Source: Nocardia goodfellowii (GTDB lineage Bacteria; Actinomycetota; Actinomycetes; Mycobacteriales; Mycobacteriaceae). Taken from it: a DNA stretch of 64,000 bases. Position 1 is the stretch's first letter; every line of letters starts with the position of its first letter. Position numbers and translations under genes: made by a program. Shown in pieces: positions 29,171-39,187 of this stretch. The notes under the pieces were generated by a model. It was given only the letters and a program-made list of their open reading frames with translations. It made no database searches and had not been told where the DNA came from. The stretch is from positions 3,472,001 to 3,536,000 of the forward strand of contig NZ_JAGGMR010000001.1 of assembly GCF_017875645.1 (NCBI RefSeq). Reading direction: 5' to 3'.

Positions 29171-29851
29171 ATGAGCGCCGAAGGGGGCGACATCGGTACG
29201 CGCCGGATCGGACTGGTCGAAGACCATGAATCCGTCGCGATCGGGCTGGCCGCGATGCTCGCGCCGCAACCCGACCTGAAACTGGTGCTGACCGCGGGCA
29301 CCGTGCCGGAACTGCTGGCCACCGCGGGCGCGGCCGATTTGGACCTGGTGGTCCTCGACCTGCGTCTCGCCGACGGTTCCTCTCCGGAAGACAATGTGCG
29401 TGCCCTGCGCGATCGCGGCATCGAGGTGCTGGTGTTCACCGGCGCCGACAACGCTTTCCTGGTGCGCTCCGCCGCTCGCGCCGGTGTGCTGGGTGTGGTG
29501 CGCAAGTCCGAGGATGCCTCGACCGTGGTAGCCGCGGTGCGGCAGGCCGCCTCCGGCAACCAAGTAGTCACCACCGACTGGGCCGCGGCCATCGACGGTG
29601 ACCCGCAGCTGTCCGATGTCGGCCTGAGCCCGCGCCAGGAAGAGGTGCTCACCCTGTATGCCTCGGGTGAGAAAGCCTCCCGGGTGGCCCGGCTGACCGG
29701 CCTGTCGGAGCAGACGGTCAACGACTACCTCGGCCGAATCCGGCAGAAATACGCCGACGCGGGCCGGCCCGCGCCGACCAAGACCGACCTCTACAAGCGG
29801 GCGGTGGAGGACGGATGGCTCCCGGTTCCCGAGCGTCATCCCAGGGCATGA
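29171..29851 (+). CDS. LuxR/NarL-type response regulator
   Basis: A 226-aa response regulator. The receiver domain (about 12-130) has acidic E-D-H near 19-21, the phospho-acceptor Asp in VVLDLRL (about 63), Thr in VFTGAD (about 85) and Lys in VVRKS (about 107). A LuxR helix-turn-helix (about 155-205; LSPRQEEVLTLYASGEKASRVA, split by design) ends the protein. The ATG at 29171 follows GGGAG by about 10 nt. It overlaps the kinase gene by 4 nt (ATGA) and is divergent from three tiny ORFs that are candidate targets or signals. Confidence 0.9.
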   Translation: MSAEGGDIGTRRIGLVEDHESVAIGLAAMLAPQPDLKLVLTAGTVPELLATAGAADLDLVVLDLRLADGSSPEDNVRALRDRGIEVLVFTGADNAFLVRSAARAGVLGVVRKSEDASTVVAAVRQAASGNQVVTTDWAAAIDGDPQLSDVGLSPRQEEVLTLYASGEKASRVARLTGLSEQTVNDYLGRIRQKYADAGRPAPTKTDLYKRAVEDGWLPVPERHPRA

Positions 29852-31200
29852 CGCTGAGCGCGCGCCAGCGAGCCAGCAATAGACACAGACCTTTCGGACG
29901 TTCGGCCGGTGCCGAACGCCGGCGCGGCGAAGATCCGCGGACCAATTCGCCGGCCGGCACGCCGCCGACCGCCGACCAGGCTCGGGCCGGACGCTGGCGT
30001 CGGGCGTTCGCCACGGAGACGTCCTCCGAACCCGCCGCGGATCGGATCCTGCGCCGCCTCGCGCTCGTGTTCGGTATCGCCGGCGTGCTCGCTGTCCTCG
30101 CGGAGACTCCGGAGATCGCCGAGCAGAGCCGCGCCGCGGCGCCGGCCTGGACCGTGCTGACGGTGGTGCTGGCGTTCGGGTGGTTCCCGGTGCTCGCGAT
30201 CGTGTCGTTCGGCTCGAGTACCCGTGTCATCCAGTGGGTTTCGGGCGCCGCCGCGATCTGCTATCTGCTGGCGTTCGCGGTGGTCCCGCTCGCCTATCGG
30301 GAATCGCATGTCGACGCCACGGCGGTGTGGCTGTACCGGCTGTTCGCGCTCGGCGTGCTCGCCGCGGCGCTGGCCTGGCGGCCGATGATCGCGGTCGGCT
30401 ATCTCGTCGTCGGCGCCGCAGCTTCGGCGGCGGCGAATATGTATGTCACGCCGTACGGCACGGGGTGGGGGCTGGCCGGGGACTTCGTTCGCGCCGCCGG
30501 ATTGTGCGTGTTGTTCCTGTGGTGCGCGATCTACGCGCGCGCCGCCGCGGCCCGCGTGGACCGGGAATCGGCGATCGCGAGCAGCCGGGCGGCGGTCGCG
30601 GCTGGCGCGGCCGCGCGCGACCGGGAACGGGCTCGTTTCGCCGCGCTCATTCACGACGCGGTGCTGTCGACGCTGCTGGACGCGTCCCGGGCGGGCGTCG
30701 AGTCACCCGTGTTGCGCAGTCAGGCCGAACGCACCCTGGTCCAACTCGACGAGGCCCGCGGCAGCGCGACCGAACCGGACCGGCTCGATGCCAAACACGC
30801 GATCGATTTCCTGCGTGCCGCCGTGCACGACGTGAATCCGGGCATCGCCTTCGCCGAGCGCCGCTGGTCCGGTTTCGACGATCTGCGCTTGCCGGTGCAG
30901 GCCGCGGGCGCGATCGCCGCGGCGCTGGTCGAGGCGGTGCGCAACAGCCTGCGTCATGCCACCGTGCCGGGTCGTGCGGTGCAGCGCACGGTCACCGTGA
31001 CGGTCAGCGCCGGCGGCATCCGGGTGGTGTTCCGCGATGACGGCGCCGGTTTCGATCTGAGCCGGGTGCCCGCGGATCGCCTCGGCGTCTCGGTGAGCAT
31101 TCTGGGCCGGATGCGTCAGCTGGCCGGCGGCGCCGGTTTCGTGGAATCGGCGCCGGGCGAGGGCACGACGGTGACTTTGGTGTGGGGTAGCGATGGCTGA
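29848..31200 (+). CDS. Membrane sensor histidine kinase (HisKA_3-like)
   Basis: A 450-aa kinase. About 75 polar N-terminal residues precede six or seven transmembrane helices (about 75-240). The dimerisation segment RFAALIHDAVLSTLLDA (about 270) carries the phospho-acceptor His in an HD context typical of NarL-partner kinases. A HATPase domain follows, with N box EAVRNSLRHA, G1 DDGAGFD and G2 APGEGTTVTLVW. No large extracellular sensor loop is seen, so the signal is probably sensed in or near the membrane. It overlaps the regulator upstream and the membrane protein downstream. Confidence 0.87.
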   Translation: MTLSARQRASNRHRPFGRSAGAERRRGEDPRTNSPAGTPPTADQARAGRWRRAFATETSSEPAADRILRRLALVFGIAGVLAVLAETPEIAEQSRAAAPAWTVLTVVLAFGWFPVLAIVSFGSSTRVIQWVSGAAAICYLLAFAVVPLAYRESHVDATAVWLYRLFALGVLAAALAWRPMIAVGYLVVGAAASAAANMYVTPYGTGWGLAGDFVRAAGLCVLFLWCAIYARAAAARVDRESAIASSRAAVAAGAAARDRERARFAALIHDAVLSTLLDASRAGVESPVLRSQAERTLVQLDEARGSATEPDRLDAKHAIDFLRAAVHDVNPGIAFAERRWSGFDDLRLPVQAAGAIAAALVEAVRNSLRHATVPGRAVQRTVTVTVSAGGIRVVFRDDGAGFDLSRVPADRLGVSVSILGRMRQLAGGAGFVESAPGEGTTVTLVWGSDG

Positions 31201-32227
31201 CACCGACAACGAGTTCGGCCTGCGTGACCTGCTCGGCCTCCGAGACGGTTCGGCCTGGTTGTTCCTGATCATCCTCGAAGTGACGATCGTGCTGTACATG
31301 GTGCGCAATCTGTCGCACGTCCCGTTGGCCGCGGCTGTGCTGGCCGCGCTGCTGCTGGTCGCGGCGGGAGTGCTGGTATTGGTCATTCCGGTGGATCCTT
31401 TGCCTTGGCCGGCAACGGTTTTCGTGATCGGCTCGGGTCCGGTGTCGACGGCGCTCACCACCCTGAACGGGCACAGCGGCTGGTCGCGGCCGGTGTGGAC
31501 GGTGTTCGCGTCCTCCTACGTGCTGGCCGTGCTGGTCCTGCGCGGACGGCTCGGCGCGGCGTGGCTCGGGGTGGCGGGTATCGCCCTGGTGATCGTGGGC
31601 GCGGGTGTCCTGGGTGAGTTGCGGTCCGGGGTGCTGGCGGGTTCGATCGTTCCGATCGCCACGGTCGCCGGCGTCTCGGTCTGCGCCGCGCTCATGCGCC
31701 CGACGCAGCGTTCGCTGCGATTGCTCCGCGAGGAGGCGACGATGCGCGCCGCCGCCGAAGCCGGCATGGCAGCCGAGAACAGTGAGCGGGACCGGCAATT
31801 GGCCCGCCTGGACAAGGTGGCGCGTCCGATCCTGGAACGCATCGCCGACGGCGTCGCGCTGACCGCCGAGGAACGCGAGCAGTGCCGGTTGCTGGAGGCC
31901 GAACTGCGCGACGGACTGCGTGCTCCGCAATTGGTCACCGATGAGTTGAGCGGCGCGGCCCGCGGTGCCCGGTCCCGCGGTGTCGAGGTGGTCCTGCTCG
32001 ACGACGGCGGTTTCGCGGGCGTGCCGCGCTGGGTGCGCGAACGTGTGATCGACGCGGCGACAAGGGAATTGGACACCGCGAACGCGGGCTCGGTGACGGT
32101 GCGGGTGCTGCCGATGGGGCGTCGCATCCTGGCCACCGTGCTGGCCGATACCCCCGACGCCGCTCGCCGCACCGAGATCGATACCGCCGGCGCGGTCAGC
32201 GTCATGACCGAGCCCTGCGAGTTGTAG
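31193..32227 (+). CDS. Kinase-like membrane protein of the two-component operon
   Basis: A 344-aa protein with about six transmembrane helices (about 18-165), a coiled linker (MRAAAEAGMAAENSERDRQLARLDKVARPI, split by design) and a cytosolic domain ending near residue 335. The layout copies the upstream kinase, and the soluble part looks like a reduced HATPase fold (RVIDAATRELDTANAGSVTV in the N-box place). There is no HD phospho-acceptor and no clear G boxes. It overlaps the kinase gene by 8 nt. I infer a degenerate partner that modulates the kinase; the fold assignment is tentative. Confidence 0.7.
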   Translation: MADTDNEFGLRDLLGLRDGSAWLFLIILEVTIVLYMVRNLSHVPLAAAVLAALLLVAAGVLVLVIPVDPLPWPATVFVIGSGPVSTALTTLNGHSGWSRPVWTVFASSYVLAVLVLRGRLGAAWLGVAGIALVIVGAGVLGELRSGVLAGSIVPIATVAGVSVCAALMRPTQRSLRLLREEATMRAAAEAGMAAENSERDRQLARLDKVARPILERIADGVALTAEEREQCRLLEAELRDGLRAPQLVTDELSGAARGARSRGVEVVLLDDGGFAGVPRWVRERVIDAATRELDTANAGSVTVRVLPMGRRILATVLADTPDAARRTEIDTAGAVSVMTEPCEL

Positions 32228-32278
32228 GGCGCGGCGAACGTGTCGTACCCCCATGGCATCCTTCGACAGGTGCGAAGG

Positions 32279-33472
32279 ATGAGTGCGGCGGCCGCGCGCC
32301 GGACGGCATTGGCGGCGCAGGGTTTCGGCAAGCGGAAACCCGCGGTGACCAACCGCAAAACCGTGCTGGATGTGCTGAGCCGAACCCAGCTGCTGCAATT
32401 GGATTCGGTATCGGCGGTGGTGCGCGCGCACTACGCCCCGGTCTTCAGCCGGATCGGCGCCTACGACCGTGGGCTGCTCGACGAAGCCGCGTGGAGCCAC
32501 AACGCGCGCCGGCCACGGCGGCTGGTGGAGTACTGGGCGCACGAGGCCGCGCTGATCCCGGTGCAGGATTGGCCGCTGATGCGCTGGCGGATGGCGAAAT
32601 ATGAGCACGGCCGCTGGCAGTCGGCGAAGCGGGTGCTCGAACACAGCCCCACCCTGACCAAGGACATCCTCGATGTCATTCGCGAGGCCGGTCCGTCGAC
32701 CGCCGGTGAGGTGGAGCGCCACCTCGAACTGGACAAGCCGCGGTCCAAGGATCATTGGGGCTGGAACCTCAGTGATACCAAGATCATTTGCGAGCAGTTG
32801 TTCGCCACCGGCGAGCTGTCGGTGGACAAACGCGTCGGGTTCGCCCGGCACTATGACCTGACCGAGCGGGTCGTCCCGCCCGAAGTGCTCGCCCGCCGAG
32901 TCGCCGAGGGTGACGCGTTCCGCGAGCTGATCCGGCGCGCCGCAACGGCGCTGGGCATCGCGACCGAACCCGATCTGCGCGACTACTACCGGATGCACCG
33001 CTCTCAGACCGAGCCCGCGATCGCGGAGCTGATCGAGGCGGGAGAGCTGGAGCAGGTCGAGGTCGCGGGCTGGGACAAACCCGCCTACCTGCACACCGGC
33101 GCGAAGACACCGCGCGCGATCGAAGGCGCGGCGCTGCTGTGCCCGTTCGACCCGCTGATCTTCTTCCGGCCGCGTACCGAACGGATTTTCGACTTCCACT
33201 ATCGGATCGAGATCTACACCCCTGAACCCAAACGGGTGCACGGGTATTACGTCTTCCCGTTCCTGCTCGACGGCGAACTCGTCGGCCGCGTCGACCTGCG
33301 GGCCGAACGCGCGACCGGCCGCCTCCTGGTGCCCGGAGCCTTCGCCGAACCCGGTCACCGCACAATGGAAACCGCTGTCGCCCTGAAGAACTCACTGCGT
33401 GAAATGGCCGACTGGCTGGAACTCGATGAGATAGTCCTCGGAGTGAAGGGCGATCTCGCGCCCCTCCTCTGA
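32279..33472 (+). CDS. AlkZ/YcaQ-like DNA glycosylase (winged-helix, HTH_42)
   Basis: A 397-aa protein of the HTH_42/DUF1006 family, whose characterised members AlkZ and YcaQ unhook interstrand crosslinks by cleaving N-alkylated bases. The catalytic-type motif Q-L-D is at residues 40-42 (LLQLDSVSAVVRAHY), as in the YcaQ branch. Tandem winged-helix segments and the C-terminal beta barrel (CPFDPLIFFRPRTERIFDF, HGYYVFPFLLDGELVGRVDL) are present. The ATG at 32279 gives MSAAAARRTALAAQGF, like relatives; a GTG at 32240 would add 13 residues. Cytosolic DNA repair role is inferred from family. Confidence 0.85.
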   Translation: MSAAAARRTALAAQGFGKRKPAVTNRKTVLDVLSRTQLLQLDSVSAVVRAHYAPVFSRIGAYDRGLLDEAAWSHNARRPRRLVEYWAHEAALIPVQDWPLMRWRMAKYEHGRWQSAKRVLEHSPTLTKDILDVIREAGPSTAGEVERHLELDKPRSKDHWGWNLSDTKIICEQLFATGELSVDKRVGFARHYDLTERVVPPEVLARRVAEGDAFRELIRRAATALGIATEPDLRDYYRMHRSQTEPAIAELIEAGELEQVEVAGWDKPAYLHTGAKTPRAIEGAALLCPFDPLIFFRPRTERIFDFHYRIEIYTPEPKRVHGYYVFPFLLDGELVGRVDLRAERATGRLLVPGAFAEPGHRTMETAVALKNSLREMADWLELDEIVLGVKGDLAPLL

Positions 33473-33485
33473 GTCAGGGCGTTGC

Positions 33486-33962
33486 TCAGATATCGGTTTT
33501 GCCGAAACCGCTGTCCCGGTCGCGCTTGTGCCGGCTGCCGTAGCCGCCCATCTGGTGTCGGAGCGCGTCGCTCACGGTGCTCTGCAACCACCCGTTCAGT
33601 GACATCCCGCTCTGCTGTGCGGCTTCCTCGGCCTTGGACTTCAACTGCTCGACCATGCGCAGGGTCACCCGGCTGATGTCGCCAGTCATCTCCTCGAACG
33701 TGGGCGGTTCGTCCGTGCCGGGGTTCTTCCGTACGTCGATGGTGGCGTCGGTGCCGTCGACCGACACGTGCACCGTCCGGTCGCCGAGTTCGGCACTGAC
33801 CTCGGCGGCCAGGTCCGACAGCGCCGCCAGCAATGCCAGCCGCGCCGAACTCTCCGTGGCCGCGGCCAGCGCGGCGGCGGTGGCCTGCGTCTTCTCGTCA
33901 CCGAGGGCGGCGGCCGCGATCAGGTCTTCGCGTAGTCGCGTGGTGTACTTGTTCAGATCCAT
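33486..33962 (-). CDS. Ribbon-helix-helix (HicB-like) protein
   Basis: A 158-aa protein. The C-terminal 45 residues form a ribbon-helix-helix DNA-binding motif (RVTLRMVEQLKSKAEEAAQQ then SGMSLNGWLQSTVSDAL), and the basic tail ends KRDRDSGFGKTDI. The N-terminal half is helical with a short beta segment. HicB-type antitoxins have this order, but no HicA toxin is adjacent. A near-palindrome overlaps the start codon, suggesting autorepression. The ATG at 33962 is the only good start. Confidence 0.78.
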   Translation of the reverse strand: MDLNKYTTRLREDLIAAAALGDEKTQATAAALAAATESSARLALLAALSDLAAEVSAELGDRTVHVSVDGTDATIDVRKNPGTDEPPTFEEMTGDISRVTLRMVEQLKSKAEEAAQQSGMSLNGWLQSTVSDALRHQMGGYGSRHKRDRDSGFGKTDI

Positions 33963-33981
33963 GACACCAGTGTGGCGTCAT
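33961..33981. promoter_or_regulatory. Near-palindrome overlapping the ribbon-helix-helix gene start
   Basis: Arms ATGACACCA and TGGCGTCAT around GTG, with one mismatch. The site covers the start codon of the minus-strand gene. Related half-sites ATGTCAT (33987-33993) and ATGCCAT (34009-34015) follow, a tandem arrangement usual for ribbon-helix-helix operators. Confidence 0.5.
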
Positions 33982-34083
33982 CGGTGATGTCATACAAGGG
34001 GCGCATTGATGCCATAGCGCAGCGAGTGGGAGCTGAATCACCGGGCCGGGCGCGTCGATCGGCGGTCAGGATGTCGTTCCTGA

Positions 34084-37079
<2,996 letters not shown>

Positions 37080-37086
37080 ACAGCAG

Positions 37087-37122
37087 AAAAGCGCCGGGAA
37101 GCGATCGCTTCCCGGCGCTTTT
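37087..37122. terminator. Bidirectional terminator after rnj
   Basis: Perfect 36-bp palindrome with AAAA on one side and TTTT on the other (stem from AAAAGCGCCGGGAAGC). It lies between the convergent rnj and lipoprotein genes and can serve both strands. Confidence 0.92.
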
Positions 37123-37136
37123 CGCGTCTGGTGGCT

Positions 37137-37697
37137 CTACTTCGCCTGGCAGGCAGCCGAATCCAGCTTTGCCGCCTTGACGATATTGCAGGTGAACTGG
37201 TTCGAGACCTTCCAGCCCTCGGTCTCGGCGACGAACTCCACGAAGGCGTTCTCCACCGGCGCACCGTCGATGGTGACGTCCGCGTCGGCCTTCAGCTTGC
37301 CGTCCTGCGGCTCCTGCACGCCGGTGATCTCCACCTTGACGTTGTTCTTCTTCGCGGCGTCGACCAGCTTGTCCACCAGTTGCGGATCCTTTTCCGCGTC
37401 CTGCACCCAGCTGATCTTCTCCTGCTCGCCGACCGAGGCGTCGAACGCCTTGTTGATCTTCTCGTTGAGTTCGGCGACGGTCGGCTTCGGCAGGTTCGGC
37501 GGCGGCGTGGTGGTCAGTTCGCCTTCGGCCTCGACCGCTTCACCGGGCTTGGTGCCCTCCTCGTACTGCCCCGCGGACGTGGTCGTCGCGCTCGGGGTGG
37601 ACGCGGAGTCACCGGTGTCGGAGCCGCACGCGGCCAGGGTGAGTGCGGAGGCGGCGGCCACGATGGCGACCGCGGCGCGAATGGATCGGAGTTTCAC
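37137..37697 (-). CDS. MTB12-like lipoprotein
   Basis: A 186-aa exported lipoprotein. The signal peptide ends with LAAC (lipidated Cys24), followed by a Ser/Thr-rich linker. A domain of about 110 residues (from NLPKPTVAELNEKINKAFD) matches the low-molecular-weight antigen MTB12 family, with a late strand WKVSNQFTCNIV. The GTG at 37697 follows GAGGGG and gives the proper signal peptide; the upstream ATG at 37730 adds 11 residues. Outer-face location is expected; molecular function is unknown. Confidence 0.85.
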   Translation of the reverse strand: MKLRSIRAAVAIVAAASALTLAACGSDTGDSASTPSATTTSAGQYEEGTKPGEAVEAEGELTTTPPPNLPKPTVAELNEKINKAFDASVGEQEKISWVQDAEKDPQLVDKLVDAAKKNNVKVEITGVQEPQDGKLKADADVTIDGAPVENAFVEFVAETEGWKVSNQFTCNIVKAAKLDSAACQAK

Positions 37698-37759
37698 GTA
37701 TTCCCCTCGATGAAAAAGTGGTCGCCGCACCGGGTTTGCCGCGGCAAAAGATACCGGTT

Positions 37760-38140
37760 CTAGCTGTAGCCGTTGGTGCAGCGCCAGGTCACCACGTGGC
37801 TGCCGGCCAGCCGGGCCAGGGCGGCATCACGGGCGGCGCCGTAGTTGGAGCGCGAGGAGGCCTGCCAGGTCGTCGAGCGTGGGTTCTTGCGCGCCACCAG
37901 CACCGCGCAGCCGTTGCGCCAGGACAGCAGGACCGAGCAGCCCCCGCCGCAGGTCCGCACCGCGGCGCCCTCGGCCTCTTGGAAGCCGTTGTAATTGTTG
38001 GTGATACTCCATCGGCCGTTGCTGCCCGTGGCGATGGCACCGTAGTACCCACCGCCCTGCGCCTGCGCGGCCGGAGCCGAAACGGCAAGCGCCGCACCGA
38101 CGGCGACCATTGTCGTGGCTGCGGTGATGAACTTCTTCAC
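37760..38140 (-). CDS. Secreted DUF4189 protein
   Basis: A 126-aa secreted protein. A signal peptide covers about residues 1-27 (ending APAAQAQ), and the mature part is a DUF4189-type domain (YYGAIATGSNGRWSITNNYN, AVRTCGGGCSVLLSW) with four to five Cys that probably pair in disulfides. The GTG at 38140 is chosen for the signal peptide and GGAGGG upstream; the frame stays open to 38404 but is not protein-like. Function unknown. Confidence 0.8.
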   Translation of the reverse strand: MKKFITAATTMVAVGAALAVSAPAAQAQGGGYYGAIATGSNGRWSITNNYNGFQEAEGAAVRTCGGGCSVLLSWRNGCAVLVARKNPRSTTWQASSRSNYGAARDAALARLAGSHVVTWRCTNGYS

Positions 38141-38179
38141 GTGTGAACGCCCTCCATTGACTAGCGATCCGGACCCAGC

Positions 38180-38229
38180 GGACCGATTGACAACGTACAT
38201 TTCCGGCATACGAGACGCCAACCTGTGGG
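38180..38229 (+). repeat. Imperfect 50-nt direct repeat, copy 1
   Basis: Matches 38321-38370 at about 36 of 50 positions, including the uninterrupted ACAACGTACATTT and GACGCCA. It lies just upstream of the DUF4189 start. No coding role is apparent. Confidence 0.6.
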
Positions 38230-38320
38230 TTTGGCGAATGCGGGTGCGCGCGAATGCCGTTGCACGACTCGAAGCCTGGATGATGGGCTGCCCCCGAGGC
38301 GCGGTTCGAGTCCCCCAACC

Positions 38321-38370
38321 GGACCAGTCCACAACGTACATTTGCCACATCTCGGACGCCAGCCCGCGGG
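38321..38370 (+). repeat. Imperfect 50-nt direct repeat, copy 2
   Basis: Second copy of the element at 38180-38229, offset by 141 bp, in the intergenic region between the divergent DUF4189 and TIGR03085 genes. Confidence 0.6.
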
Positions 38371-38460
38371 CCCGGATCGAAGGCTTCTCATAAGGATTCG
38401 ACAAGGCTGTGTCTGAGTCGGTACTGCCGAAAGCGGGGACCGTCGACTATCTTCGGGCCT

Positions 38461-39084
38461 ATGAGCATGGCGCAGCGGGAACGTGCAGCACTCGTCGTGA
38501 CGATGGCGCAGGCCGGGCCGGAAGCGGCGACGCTGTGCGGTACCTGGACCGTCCGAGAATTGGCGGCGCACTTGGTCGTCCGGGAGCGCCGTCCCGATGC
38601 CGCGCCCGGCATCATGCTGAAACCCTTTGCCGCACACCTGGAGTCGGTGCAGGCCAAGACCGCGGCCCGCCCGTTCGAGGAGTTGCTCGAAGCGGTGCGT
38701 ACCGGGCCGCCGTGGTGGTCGCCGCTCAAGCCGGTGGACGCCGTGGTCAACCTGAGCGAGATGTTCGTCCATCACGAGGATGTGCGGCGAGCCGCGCCCG
38801 ATTGGCAGCCGCGGGAACTCTCCGACGCCGATGAGGCGAAACTGTGGTCGCTGGTGCGGCGGATGGCGAAGATGTCCTATCGCAAGTCGCCGGTCACTCT
38901 GCTCCTGCGCACGCCGGACGGTCGTCACGCCGTCGCGAAAACCGTCGACGGCGCCGAGGTGACGCTGACCGGCAAACCGTCCGAATTGCTGCTGCATGCC
39001 TTCGGTCGCGACGAGGTCCGGCTCGAAACCACCGGTGCGGCGGAGTCGGTCCGCTCCGTTCTGGAACTCGACCGGTCGGTCTGA
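38461..39084 (+). CDS. TIGR03085 family DinB-like protein
   Basis: A 207-aa protein of the mycothiol-dependent maleylpyruvate isomerase/DinB superfamily (TIGR03085). The four-helix region includes LCGTWTVRELAAHLVVRERR (about 25-45) and MFVHHEDVRRA (about 101), the latter with the His pair expected near the metal site. The C-terminal part (LTGKPSELLLHAFGRD) matches the SCP2-like tail of these proteins. Catalytic role not established. The ATG at 38461 is the start. Confidence 0.83.
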   Translation: MSMAQRERAALVVTMAQAGPEAATLCGTWTVRELAAHLVVRERRPDAAPGIMLKPFAAHLESVQAKTAARPFEELLEAVRTGPPWWSPLKPVDAVVNLSEMFVHHEDVRRAAPDWQPRELSDADEAKLWSLVRRMAKMSYRKSPVTLLLRTPDGRHAVAKTVDGAEVTLTGKPSELLLHAFGRDEVRLETTGAAESVRSVLELDRSV

Positions 39085-39187
39085 ATCGGCCGACGACCTG
39101 GCGAAAAACCGCTCGGCGGGTAGCTGAGACCGCCGATACCAGTGTTGCGGATGGTCTCGATGGGGCCTTTGCGGTTAGCCTGAAGCA

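Noticed and set aside
38300..38335. tRNA T-arm-like sequence GGTTCGAGTCCC
   Set aside because: The flanking bases do not pair as a T-stem and no acceptor or anticodon arm can be folded, so it is not a tRNA or tRNA fragment with support.
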